This document shows positions 22,291-34,696 of a DNA stretch of 64,000 nucleotides, piece by piece (the first letter of the stretch is position 1; the number at the start of each line of letters is the position of its first letter). The DNA lies in contig NC_066343.1 in the NCBI RefSeq assembly GCF_022539315.1, positions 310,001-374,000 of the forward strand. Reading direction: 5' to 3'. The DNA is from Serinus canaria (taxonomy: Eukaryota > Chordata > Aves > Passeriformes > Fringillidae). The notes under the pieces are model-generated. The model had not been told where the DNA came from. It did not search any database and was given only the letters and a program-made list of their open reading frames with translations. Position numbers and translations under genes: made by a program.

Positions 22291-22978
22291 TGTTATGAGT
22301 AAAAAGAGTTACTCATTTTTTTAAAAAAAGGTTTGCAGAGTTATGACTTAAGTGGGGTGCTGGTTGCTGACCAAGGAAGGTTCTTTGTTAGCTGCATGTT
22401 GTAATCACCTGTTAAGTATCAGTCATTAACCATCTATTGTTGAGAATTCTTCTGTTTGTATCAGTACCACCCAGCCTGGAGCCAAGTCCAGAGTCCTTTT
22501 CTTGGACAGGGCAAGGAGGAGACATTGGAGTACATGCGAATAACCTCAAGCCCAGAGTGAAATGGGAGCGGAACCCTGCCACACTTACCGAAAAAAAAAA
22601 AAAAAAACCCAAAACAAGAAGCCAATATAGAATTAAGAGATCAAATTAGTGTCTGGACATCAGGGGCAAGAGTCCAGAGCCTGCAGAGATGCTGAGAACG
22701 GTGGTTGTCCCTTGCCCTAAGCAAGGAGGACCTCAGCTGGGGCCAGTACCCCAGATGGCAACCTCAAAAGTGAACACGGGGTGTACCCCTACTGCTTTTG
22801 GGAGGATGAGACCCCCAGCTCTGCCTCCCAGTGGACAGAGCTGCACTTTCCTCCTCCTCTGAGCCACACCTGCGAGCGACAATGGCAAAATCACAGACCT
22901 GTACAGCCTCCCACCCTTAAGCTGATCACTTTCAAAAAGGCATTAAAAGGAGAAAGATCTTCTGTCCTGTTTATTTCT
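22291..22978 (+). mobile_element. Solo LTR, plus strand (family shared with 23209 and 60978)
   Basis: The element starts TGTTATGAG and ends near CTGTTTATTTC. Over its whole length it aligns by eye to the LTR at 60978-61663, with shared blocks such as ATCAGGGG, CTGATCACTTT and CTGTTTATTT. The poly(A) signal seen in the other copy is degraded here (ttcaaaaagg near 22931-22940). An A-run interrupts it near 22591-22607. No clear target-site duplication was found and the terminal CA is lost, so the right edge is uncertain by a few bases. Two codon-poor frames inside it are shadows. Confidence 0.8.
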
Positions 22979-23208
22979 GATAGTGGTTTAGGAGTTTTAT
23001 GAGACTTGTTATATTTCTGTGCTGTCTGAAAGACAGCACCTCCTAAAAAACCCCAAACCATTTTTTTTTTAGTAGGACAGTAAGTGAGTAGAAAAGTTAG
23101 TACTTCAAACTAACTTTTAAACATATTTGTAAATCCAATCATATTCATTGTGTGATTGACTTCTGAAAGAGCTTTGTCCCTTAATCTGATGAAAAACGTC
23201 ATCTTATG

Positions 23209-23918
23209 TGAAATAAACAGGGCAGGAGATATTCCTCCTTTTTAATGCCTTTATTAAGAGTGATCTGCTCAAAATGGGAGTTTTGGCAGGTCAGCGGGTT
23301 CTGGCCACTGCTCCCAGCAGTGACTCAGAAGAGGAGGATTTGTGCAGCTCTGTCCTCTGGGAGCAGAGCAGGGAGTCCTGTCCTTGCAAAGGCAGTGGGG
23401 GTGTAGCCGGGGTTCTCAATTCGTCGGTCCAGGGGGTCCTGGGTCCGACTGGCATCGTTTTTAGTCAGGGCAAGAAGTGACTGAGGTTCTTAGTGTCTCT
23501 GCCGGCTTCTGACCTCACCCCTGCTGTCCAAACACCACCCTGACCTCTCAATTCTGCTTTGGCTCATCTCTTTTGGGGTATTTTCCAGGATTTGGTGGGG
23601 TTCTTGTCCCAATGCAGTCTGGGTTTTGAGATAAATTTGCATGTCTCCTGAGATGCAAATTCTCCCCTCTCTCCCCACTGTCCTGAGGTGGGGGGGGGTG
23701 TGGGTGTCATCCTCCTGGCAGCAGGCAAGGGTGGTACTGAAAAAATAGAATTCTCCACAATAGAGAGTTAAACGTCAATACTCAAGGATACTCAATAAGT
23801 GATTACAACTTTTAACTAATAAAAGAACTCCTGGCCAGCAGTAAGCTCCCAGCCCAACTCCAAACTCTGCAGCTCCTTCTCTTAAAAAAAACAGGTAACT
23901 CTTTTTTTACTCATAACA
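23209..23918 (-). mobile_element. Solo LTR, minus strand (family shared with 22291 and 60978)
   Basis: Reading the minus strand, it begins TGTTATGAGT (plus-strand end at 23918) and ends ...CTGTTTATTTCA (plus-strand start at 23209). A perfect 5-bp target-site duplication, TTATG, flanks it at 23204-23208 and 23919-23923. The poly(A) signal is the plus-strand TTTATT at 23250-23255. Its 3' end faces the 3' end of the LTR at 22291-22978 across about 230 bp, making an inverted pair. Its own duplication shows that it inserted independently. Confidence 0.9.
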
Positions 23919-24122
23919 TTATGTGACTGAATGTCTCTAACACTTCTCCCCAAAATGAGAGAACAGAGTAATTTACTAACAGGAAAATTCAAAGCCATTT
24001 CAGGGCTTGCTCACTTTGGCCTTTTTCTCTTTAAAATCTGGAATAAAACCATGAAAACTGGCATTCTAATCTCATCTATTAATACAATTGCCATTTAAAA
24101 CAATAGAAGTATGCATGCATGC

Positions 24123-24183
24123 ATGCAAATAGCATTTCTTTTCCTTTGTATAGTAAATAATATGAAAAAGTAGGCATGCAAAT
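24123..24183 (+). promoter_or_regulatory. Two POU octamer motifs
   Basis: Two perfect ATGCAAAT octamers, the classical POU-factor site, occur at 24123-24130 and 24176-24183, on the same strand and 53 bp apart. The first terminates a short (ATGC)n run that starts at 24111, which may explain it by chance. Confidence 0.3.
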
Positions 24184-24756
24184 GTATTTTCTGACTCTGG
24201 TACTTTCTGCCTGTGCTGTATTAGTCATAACAATTCTTATTCTGTTTTCTGTAGTACCCTAATTACAGCACAAAATATTTACAATTCTGCTGAAATGTGC
24301 AAATGACATGACAGTGAGTCTACTAGAAAATATGCAGTTTTTAAGGGCAAAATACATAAGTTGACATGATGGAGATCAGTGCTTTACAAGAAATCATGTC
24401 TGTGCACTAGAAAGTGGACAAATAGTGCAGAATCCAGAATGAATGCCTATCTCTTCAGAACAATACAAACTCTTTTTTAACATGCAAACCATTCAGTAAG
24501 GAGAAAACGTATAGAATTTCATTTAGGTGTTGCAAATTACATTAAACCACCATCTGAAATTTAAGCTGTGATAAAAATACAAGACTCTCTTGCTGCACAT
24601 GTAGGGTATAAACTCTGTATTTAAAAGAGCATATATATGGACCATGTACCTCTTTCACATCTTTTCATAGTAAAGATGAAACTTAAATCTCTTTTGCTTT
24701 TCCCCATTTCTTTTCTGTAATTATAGCTTGCACGTACAATAATTCCAGGCTACAAA

Positions 24757-24865
24757 ATAACAACAGCAACAAAACCAAACAAAAATACCCCAAACCCCCA
24801 AACAAACAAACCAAACCAAACCAAAACAACCCCCACAAAAGAGAACAAACAAAACCCTCCAAACC
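24757..24865. repeat. A/C-rich low-complexity tract
   Basis: Roughly 110 bp of imperfect CAAA and CCAAA units. On the minus strand it gives a hydrophobic Leu/Phe/Gly-rich pseudo-protein (24683-24931) that should be ignored. Confidence 0.85.
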
Positions 24866-27800
24866 ATGAAGGATTTGTAGCCAAGCAATATTCCATGACA
24901 TCATTGTTGCATTAAATGCGTGCAGATGCATTCAATCCCTACGTTGTTGTTGGCTATTTCTGGTTAATTACCAAAATCATTTGCCTGAGAATCAAGATTT
25001 AATTGTTTTATAACTATCTCTGTGAAATACAATTGAGATTACAAATGCTCATTGGTTTTACTATTGCATAGAATAAGGAACTCTCATTCTTGCTTTACTC
25101 ATTCATTTTGCAATTGTGTTCTCTTTGAAAGAGAGAACCAAATGGGCCCCAGCGGGTGAAAGCAAAGATACTTGAAATGCTCTCTTTGATGAATGAAAAT
25201 GCCTCAACTGCCCTCCCTCAATTTTTTGAGATTAAGAAATCTTATTAAATCATGTTATGTTACATGTTGATTGAGAGGGAGGTAAATAAAAACCAACAAT
25301 GGATGGTTTAGATCACAGTGCTTTCATCAATGGGCATTGAGCAAAGTACACTTTCTTGTTCTTTTGTTGTACACATTTTGTTGGGGACCTGTGACTACTT
25401 TTGGTTTTGTTTTATTTTGTTGATATTTTTTAAGGTATTGACTTTTGTTTAAACTTTTGTACAAGAAATTCATAAGATTGTAACAATTTCTTCAATCATA
25501 GATAGCCAGCAGCTGTTCCTCTAGCGCGAGTGATTTATCTCTCAAACTGCCTCAAGAAATTCCATAAATAATGTTGAAGTTAAGAAACTTGGGGCTTTTT
25601 TAATTTTGACTTTTTTAACTGAAGTGAGCAGCTATTGCAACTGCCACTGATTGCAGGATGCCCTTAATTATTAGAAGGTTGGTTTTGAACAAACTGTATG
25701 AATGGAAGTAAAGAAACCACTTTGTAAAATTTTCTTCTGGTGAGCAGTAAAGAAAACCACAGTTTTTTAAAGTAATATTTTAAGCTCCTTTTTATTTATT
25801 GCCAGTCATACAATGCGTTAATGAAACCTACTGCAAAAATACTCTTCAAGGCATTATCTCAGACTTGAATCTGCCTGTTTTTGAGGAAACACCTTTAGTA
25901 GGACTGTGCATTATTTAATTGTCAGTGATTTATTTGTCTTTAGAGTGTAGCACATTTCAGGCTATGGTAGGAAATGATGAAACGGGAGTAAACAGTCTTT
26001 TAATCCTACAGGTATCTTTCTTCTGATAACTGAGAATTTTAGGCCATGCTCTGAAGAATTTATCTGCTTAAATAATTGGCTTGGGATTTAATTTCCTTTT
26101 TTTACTGTAAATTGTGTTTCTTGTCATAGGCAGAAGATATCTGAATCAACAACATTATTAAAAGGAATAAAGCAGAGTAAATATGAAAACAGCCTGTTTT
26201 TAAACAATATCAATGTTCTATTTAATAAGTAATTCTTGAATGCAGGAAACTATGCAAAACTTTTGCTTTTGAATTAATTTTGGCTGAAGGAAAAAACCAT
26301 CCTCCAGATCATAACAGTCCAAATAATAATCTAATATTCATCACTATCAAAGAAATGAATTTTTTTCCTGTTGGTTATTAATAGTGTTATTTGATAGAGT
26401 TGCAGTGTTCTGTATGAAAAACCTTTTTTTGGTAACCAGATATATATTTGTGGAATAGATTAAATTGTTACCGAATTTTGGAACACAACAGTGTTTTGAT
26501 AGTTATGAAATAAAACTGGAGGAGTAAAAATATTGTGTTTGTACTATGAAAATGGGAAATAAACCAGCTTTTATTGGTATATTTCACGAGTGTTATGATA
26601 TCATCTAAAAAAATTCTAGGAAAAAAAAGGAAAATGTCACAAAATAATGGAATATGATGCTTCTGAAAGGATCTAAAGAAATTATATTGTATTGACGTTT
26701 TATATCAATATTAATGTTGATTAATTTACACAATCCTTATTCTAATAGCTGCTTTGTTGCTATTTAATATTTTCAATTTTTGCCTTTTCCATGTCAAGTT
26801 TGTCATGTCAAGTATTGTCTTGTGTTTTAATAATGCAACTTACAATAATATAAAACATTAATATTAAAATCATTCTCTATAAAGCTAAATGTAAAACCCT
26901 AAGTCTGAAAATCACGAAGGCTATTACTATTTAGATTGAAAGCAAAGTTTTACATCCGTGTGTTTTTTTGTTTGTTGGTGGCTTTTTGGGCAATTGGTAA
27001 TGGTAGAATCCATATAAATGTAGAGATGTGATTTAAATGCAGAGTGAGTTTCAACTCATAGCGTGAAAATTCATCTGGGCTTCAGAATACAACTCTTATT
27101 CAGGCATTAAAAAAACCCAGCTTGCCAGTTAAAGGCTTAAAATTTTTATATGCTATAGAGAATGAATAATTAACTGGCTGAAACCTATTGCTGATTGTAT
27201 ATTTTCATTTGATTTGACTTTAAAAGCTTAAATGTTTCATGCTGTTTTATAGCATTGATTACCCATTTCTAGGCAGCTCTGTCAGGTACTAGGTGCTTCC
27301 TAGGTGTTGTCAGGAAGACCATCTAAAAAGCATTCTATTGGTTGTTGGGGGATCTCTTAATTCAACAGTCAGCAACTGCTTTTCAAGGTCTGTCTTCCTT
27401 AAAGAGCTCTATGGAAAGATAATCTGATGGCTCAGGTTATCAAAAAAATTTTCTGGTCTTACATTCTCCACTCTTTAGATATAAAACTCTAGCAATTCTT
27501 CAAGTCCTGTTTCAGACAACAATATACAGGACAGGAATAGGATTGCAAAGTACTCAATGCTTTATTTTCATAGGTATTTTCACCTATGTTATTCCAGATG
27601 TTGGCAACAATTATAATTTCAACAGAGGAGGAACTTCTATTTAGTGATTAATTTTTGGTCTTGTGTTGCTTTTCAACAGTGTCTTTAAAAACCAACAAAT
27701 CTAAAATAGTCTAGCTCTAAGGAAGAGACTGCTTATGAAAGTTTCCAAGATGATTGATTACCTCGTGTTTTAAATGCATTTCTGTACCTTTGAGGCAAAA

Positions 27801-28925
27801 ATAATATGATGGAAACAAGTATTTTGATGCAAGCATTCACTTTAACTTTTAATAATGTTTAAATTTTAGACCTCTGGGATTACCTGGAACTGAGTGGGCT
27901 GGATTTTGCTGTCTATTTATATAAACCTGTCAGGTTTGTATAAGCTATCAGGCCCTATTACTATAATATCAATTAGCAAAATTTATCAGTTAGATTGTGA
28001 TTCTGCTTGAACCAGTATGAAAGGAGAGAAAACACTCATAAGTTCAGGTATCAAAGCTTCTTAAATATGCATTTGAATTTACTGTAAAAAGTAGGCTACT
28101 AAGTATAAGAAATTTGTTTATGTATGTCTAATATATTAGCTAAATTGTTTGAATGGCATTTGCAGAATTTTTAAAAAAAATTTAAGCCAACTTCTATTAT
28201 TTTATTACATATTTTCTAGTTAGTAATACTTGCTTTACATGATATTTCCTATTCTTAGCCATATCTGCAGGAGAACATAGATGCAGAACTACATAAATAA
28301 GTATACAGATATTAATGCATTGTTTATTGATCAAAGTTTATCAAACATCTTCCACTAAAGTTGATCTAGTGAAAGGATGTGCTTTTAGAGGAATTGTTAC
28401 TATATGCTTTTTTGAATTGAGTTTTTTTAAGCTCTCTGTATAATCAGTGGTGGAAAAGAAGTTTCTTCAGAGAGTGTTCAGAGCAAGATATGATCTGCTC
28501 ATGATCTACTCTTGGACCAAACATCTCATGGTGTTTTTTCACCTAATGCTGGTGGCTGAGCTGTTCTCCTCCCCTTTTCTTTCCCTTTCCCATTCCACTT
28601 TCCAGAAAGAAGAACATTCACCTTCCTAAAATACACCTCCAGAACTCTGCCAGTTCTCATCAGTTTTGGATGTCAGCCCCTCCACAAAGGAGACACAAAC
28701 CTAGCAGCTGATATCTCAGTAGACAGAAGGTGTTTTACTTTGAAAGCAGGTCATATGTTCAGTTTAAGCGTATGGATTCATATCTTTTTCCTCCCATAGC
28801 TTTGGGTGAATTATCAGGTTTATCAGATGTTTTTCCAAGCACCACAGTCTTCTCATGACAAGGTATTTCTAATGCTTATGTTTCCACAGAACATACTAGA
28901 AATCAAAAATTATAAGATGAAGCAC

Positions 28926-28926
<1 letters not shown>

Positions 28927-28969
<43 letters not shown>
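28927..28969 (+). repeat. Poly(A) tract, 43 bases
   Basis: A run of 43 A with no retroposon body visible upstream. It generates a lysine run in an overlapping chance frame. Confidence 0.95.
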
Positions 28970-28972
<3 letters not shown>

Positions 28973-29908
28973 GCTTATCATGTCTAGGTTTAGAAGGCAG
29001 GCTTCTTTAATATTCCCTAGAACACCGAATGTTACACTTAAGTTAAAGATATGAAATGGTGAGTTATCAAGTTTAACTTGGGTGTCCTAAAAGAGCAAAG
29101 CCTATAAAATGAATGTATGCCTTTCCAGATACAGATAGAACAACTCTTGCTTAGAATTTTAACCAGTGCAGCCTGCAGGGACCATCATAGTCTATTGTAG
29201 CAGGAAGGTAACTTCACTTCTTTGAACTCTTGTCTTTAAATTTGAAGCAGGCCATCTTATTAGCATATGTATATCTGATTTTCCCTACCAAGGAATAGAT
29301 ATGAAGTTGATTACACTTCTGCAAATACACATTCAAAAATGCCTTTTCAATTTTCATTTCCAGCATCACTTTATTATTTTTCACATTTCCTTTATCTCAT
29401 TTCCCCTCTAAATTTCTGTGAAATTTACCTGTGAAATTCACCCTTTCCATGGTGACAATGAAGCAGGTATAAGCTCCTCTTGTTTGCCAAATAGATGCTG
29501 TTCTGGTCAAGGAATTTAAGTTTTCATACATTACAATTACTTATTATTGTTAGTAACACATGGTAGTGAAAGGTAAGTGTTAAATATCTTATGAGGATTA
29601 CATTTAATATCATTAAGTTACAATATCTTCACTTTGTACAAATTCCACAAAACTATTACTGTCTGAGTCTTTAAATACAAAAGAATAAAAGAAATTATTG
29701 AAATGTCATTTATGTTGCTTTTAAGTATTGTAACATATATGTGCTTAACATGCTTCTGTGTATGATTGCCTACATCTGTTTCCACACTTATACCATCACC
29801 ACTGTACTACAAGTTACAGTAAAACCTCCAACATCTCTAATGTCATATAATAATCCATGAAAAATCAGTCATGGAATAGTTTTTTCTGAACACCTGTAAA
29901 ATCACAGG
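28970..29908. other. Unannotated AT-rich sequence
   Basis: No gene or repeat recognised. A small inverted repeat (CACCTGT/ACAGGTG, 29891-29910) abuts the following LTR. Confidence 0.4.
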
Positions 29909-30486
29909 TGTGATACTCTGTTGGTGTTCCACAACAGCCCCAGGCAGCCATTTGCTCACACCACACCAGCAGGATCAGGGAAAGAATGGGAAGAGTAAAA
30001 ACCAGAAAACTCATGGGTTGAGATAAAAACAGTTCAATAGGGAAAGCAAAAGTTGTGCACACAAATCAAACCCAGGAATTAAGTCATCCTTGGGCAGGTA
30101 GGTGTTCAGCCATCTCCTGAAAAGCAGGGCCCCAGCAAGGGTAATGGTGACTTGGGATGACAAACACCATCATTCCAAACATCCCCCCCCTTCCTCCTAC
30201 TTCCCCCACTTTATATACTGAGCATGATGTCACACAGTCTGCAAAATCACTTTGGTCAGTTGGGGTCACTTGTCCTGGCTGTGTCTCCTCCCATCCTCCC
30301 AAGCACCCCCAACTTCATCACCAGCTTGGGAAGGGTATGCAAAGCAGAAAAGGTCTGGGCTTCTGTGCAAGCCCTGCTCATCAACAGCAAAAAACACCTC
30401 TATGTTATCAACTCTATGTTCACACAAATCCAGAACACAGCCCCATGTCAGCCTGTGAAGAAAATTACCCCGGCCAAAACCAGCAC
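29909..30486 (-). mobile_element. ERV LTR, minus strand, widespread avian type
   Basis: I recognise this as a dispersed avian LTR in antisense. In plus-strand order it shows a U5/R-like part with ATGGGTTGAGATAAAAACAG near 30013-30032, a C-run, a TATA-like element (TTTATATACTG, 30211-30221), and a U3 part with GTTGGGGTCACTTG and CCAAAACCAGCA near its end. The antisense TATA and its distance to the presumed R region fit minus-strand transcription. Termini are approximate because no duplication was found. The frames of 65-117 codons across it are shadows. Family name not certain. Confidence 0.7.
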
Positions 30487-33400
30487 GCTTGGTCAGAGCT
30501 AATATACTAAATACAGAGTAAAGTTCAGAGGCACCACACTAATTTAACATGTGAGTTTACAGAAACAGTGGTTGGAGCTTGGTTTGAAATTACACTAAAG
30601 TCACGAAGAACTAGATTTGCAGGTCATGGTTTGCCCAGATGATAGCATCTTTTATTCCTGTTGAAATCTGTAGGAGTTAGGAACTTCAACCTTCTTGCAG
30701 CCTTTTAATGTCAGCTCAGCCCATGTTTCTCTGAGGCGGTGCAAAGTGTTTGTAAAGTTACTTAATTTCTTAGCTAATTAGTGTAGGTCTTTTCTCCTCC
30801 TTCTATTTCTCTTTCACACCTTTTCTATTGCTCTTGCTAATCATGCCTCTATAGTTTTCTTAGTTTACAGCATTAAAAACAGCTCCAGCTGGTGGCAGCT
30901 TCACCACAGGGGTGCCTCACTGTTGAAAACAATTGTCTCAATGTGCTAGCTCGTCAGTGTAATTTCAAATTGGAACCTTTCTGGCTTCTTACAGGGAAAA
31001 TCCTTCCCAATCAGGCCAATATAAGAAATCCTTGATGGGACTGTTCATATTTTTCTGAGGTTACAATTCAGAATAAGAAAGAAAGCAGCAATCATGTCAA
31101 ATGATTTTATCTGTCTTGCATACGGAATACATGGTGCAGAGAAAGGAAAGTGGAGAAAAATAGAATAAGCAGTAAAATGCTACAATTTTTGACTTTTGGG
31201 GGAGAGTCAAGGGTTTGAGGAAACCTTCTGTCTTTACATTCTGTTCTGAGTAACTTCTGCATGCACTCCAAGGGTAACAGGGGACAGCCAACAGAATGAA
31301 GACCATGGCATGCCTCCTAAATATCAGTTTTAGACATGGCCTTTTAGTCATGAATACATTTATGGACAAGGTGGATAAGAAGTTTCCTTTTTAAAAGTGT
31401 TAAAGCATATTTATATGCCTGACTAGCAGAAGCTATGCAACGCTGCATCACTGTGAACTCAAAATGTGATTCAAAAGCTTTGAGAAATTTTCAGGCAATG
31501 GAAAAATAATGTAATTTTTTTGGTGGATGATCACTAAACAGGAAAAGTAAACAAGGAATTGGTTTAAATGCAATCTAAACCCCAGAAATTTCAAATTCCC
31601 AGTTTTAAAAATATATATTTTATTTTTCCTATTTTCTCATCTATATTTAGTGAAATTCATCTGTTCATTTGCTGAAAACCTTCCAACAGTGTAAGTTACG
31701 TGGCCAATATCAGTAATTTATAATTTATGTTCTCTTTCTTAACTTTCCACATGTTCATGGAGTGGGAGGAGAGAATAATTAGAAAGAAAAACTGTTTGCA
31801 ATATATCCAATGTTTAGAATCTCGAAGTTCTGCAGTAGGTCCTTGCAAAAAGTACTATAGCCTCCTATTTCTAAAATAATTTTTGTACAAAAAAAATACA
31901 CTGGAGGATAGGGGACTCAGTTTCTTTTTTTTTCTATTAAAAATTCTTTTACCTTTCAGTACCTTTTAAGCCTTCTTTTTTTTTTTCTTTTTAAAATTCC
32001 TGAATTTGATCATTCAGCACTGTGAACATTTAGATCTTTTCCTGAATATGTCATAATAACTGATACACAGGAAAGAATACGGAGCAGATTAAAATATTTA
32101 TTTACATAAGTGATGAGTAAGTAGGTCAATTAAGGAATGAATACAACTGAACCACTTATAAAGTCTGATTAAAAAAGACCAAAATCTCATGGCTTGATAC
32201 AGCAGGGTCATCTTCCATAGCTGATAGCTGTGGAGATGGAAACATTTCATGGTATAAGTATAGCTGCCAAAAAAAAATCATGCTATTGGTGACCTGCATA
32301 TGGGACTGCATTTGCACAGCTGTAAGCAAAGTGGTGTGACCTATTTGTCACATGGTAACTGTGGGAAAAATGGACCTGTTCATCTGATGGCTGTCAAAAA
32401 TTTAAGCATGGGGTATGAAAAGGTTGAGGCTGGAGCAGCTCCTGACATACTCAGAATGTAAGATTTTTCAGTTGGAGCATAGTGGACCATATTGTTCAAT
32501 GTTTGTATTGTAGCATGGGTAGTAGGTAAGTTCCCAACAATGCATCTTATCTCTACTGTGGCACTGGAAGTCACTGAAATCAACACTTGTGACTACAGAG
32601 AAATAAACATAAATGCTTATGAAGCTCAAAATTACTGAAATCAGTTGCTATGTGCCTGCTGTGAAATGGCATCAATAACACACTTTCAAGACTTATATGG
32701 TGAATTTCAGCTAAAAAAAATACTACTGTAAGAAAAATGAACAATGGCTGGAGGATTGTTTATCCATTTGCATCAGGGCACAGTCATCCATCTAAAAAAC
32801 TGTAAGTCCTTTGGTGAATCTTCGGCCACAGGTTCTTTCAGTCCTAGTTGTCTTAGTGTGCAATAGAACAGGTGCCATGCCTTCCTGATGAATCCTTGCT
32901 TTTCAGAGTACTTAAGCCTATACTGAGGCTGGTGTTTTCTTAAAACTGAGATTGAACTTCGTGAATGGGTTTTGCATGTTGTCATTTTTGAGGGCAGGTA
33001 AGCTATTGCAAAAAAAAAAAAAAAAAAGGAAAAAAGTGGCTTTGGAAGCACAGACATGCTTATAAAATCACCAAACAATAGAGAATGTTTAAGATGGGAG
33101 GGGGAAAAAATGAATATTTCTTTTATTTGATTTCCTTCTTCCTCAAATCCTTCTAATATCTTAATTGTGTTAATCCCACTTGGTAAAGTTCAAAGTTTTT
33201 GAAAACTGACAAAAATATTTCAAAGACTTGAAAAGGAGATTTTAGACAGCCTGATGCCACCCTGTCTCTTCTCATAGTTTAGAAAACCCTGAAATGTCCC
33301 TTTTGGTCAGCCAAACCCCAGAATCTAAAGTTGATTAAAGAAATGGTATTGCTTTGGGTTGGAAAATCATTATTTTCACAACATCACTTCAATGACAAAT

Positions 33401-34068
33401 GAGAACTGAAATCTTACATGTCATTTGTCTGAGTTTATGGGTTTTGTTTTCCTGCCGTTGTTGGAGTTTTACTCCCATGGGGCAAGAAGTAACAGAGCCA
33501 GCAAGGAGTAATCTTATATGGAGTAATCTTATAACCTTTTTAATTTAGTCAATTTAGTGCAATTGTTTCAATTATGGGAATGAATTTTGCTCAGAAAGAG
33601 TCACATTGTGTTATGAATATTTCATCCAGCTTCAGTAGTATTATTATACAACCTGACTCATAAGATTTGAACTAGTAACCAAAGAGCTCCAGAAGGAAGA
33701 ACACCTGGCACTTTAAAAGATGCAGTTTCTTTTCCTGAGGAATCTATAGCTGTAGGTCAAACAGAGACATTTCCTTGAAGCTGAGCATACCCATATATAT
33801 TTTTGCTGAGCATTTCCCCATGGGCTAATTTCTCAAGCAATTTGTGCTGCATAAAGAGTCAAGGGAAAAGCTAACAGGTGCCTCTCATGGAGGGAAAAGT
33901 TAGCTATTCTGTTGTTCATCCTTTGTATTTTCCCTTTCTCTTTCTTTTTAAAAATTTTAAATTTTTTTATTAATAGAATTTGACAGCTTTGGAGTTGCAC
34001 AATGAGTCCATATGATTTTGTTTTGCAAGCATTTCTTTGCTTTTAGCTCTCACTCTTTTCTTCATTAC
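30487..34068. other. Unannotated AT-rich sequence
   Basis: No gene or clear repeat. Open frames at 31097-31369 and 32773-33078 (minus) have no domain. Contains an 18-base A-run (33010-33027) and T-runs near 31920-31990. A short duplication (GGAGTAATCTTATA) occurs near 33505-33535. Confidence 0.4.
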
Positions 34069-34696
34069 TGTGGGAACCCAGCACATCACTCCTGATGTCC
34101 AGAGCTACCGAGAGAACTCCTGGGGGGCTCGGGGGTCTTGGAATGTTGCCAAAAGCACTTGGTGGCTTGATTTTGATCCATCTAGGGATGTGCCACTGAT
34201 GTATGAGGAGATGGAACCTGTGGGAATTACCCGGGTGTGAATGGTGAAGGGAAAAACGTAGTTATAGGGTAAATTACAGATTTTGGGGTTTTGGTACAGG
34301 GGGGTTATGGAGACAAGATGGAGGAAACAAGGCAGGTCACAAGACTCTTCTTTCTTCTTCTTCTGTCCATCTTCTGGTGTGGTGTTGGCACTTGGGGATT
34401 GGTCTGGGGTGAGAGTGTACCGGTGACGAGGGTGATAGGTATTGGGGATAAAAAGTAAATATGATATACGTAGTTTCTGATATAAAAGATGTGCCCGCCT
34501 TGGGGGTGGCCAGAGTGCCTTTGGTTGCTGTGCTGGTCAGATCCCAGTCAGGCAGAGAAGAGACTTTATAGATAAGATATAATAAACAATTCTGAAGACC
34601 GAAAAACCCTGGAGTCCAGACTCATCTTTTGAGATACAGCCTGCCAGAACCATGCTGGGTGTGTGTGGGAGCAGAGACGAACAGCCGAACCCCATA
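34069..34696 (+). mobile_element. Solo LTR, plus strand, ERVK-like (family shared with 58947)
   Basis: The element starts TGTGGGAACC and ends ...CCCCATA, where the last two bases would be CA in an intact copy. A perfect 6-bp target-site duplication, CATTAC, flanks it at 34063-34068 and 34697-34702; 6 bp is characteristic of ERVK/class II elements. It has a TATA box (TATAAAAG, 34481-34488) and a poly(A) signal (AATAAA, 34581-34586), about 100 bp apart. It aligns by eye with the LTR at 58947-59667 through U3, TATA, poly(A) and U5. A CT-rich patch (34347-34375) is shared with the other copy. Confidence 0.9.

Larger units (their letters stand above)
23924..28926. other. Long AT-rich, repeat-poor stretch
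   Basis: Five kilobases with no LTR, CR1 or gene recognised except an A/C-rich low-complexity tract (24757-24865) and two octamer motifs near 24123-24183. The texture (homeodomain-like TAAT/ATTA clusters, few repeats) fits non-coding DNA that might be conserved, but this cannot be shown from one sequence. Confidence 0.4.

Noticed and set aside
24683..24931. Apparent membrane protein on the minus strand
   Set aside because: The hydrophobic run comes from the A/C-rich repeat read as Leu/Phe/Gly codons.
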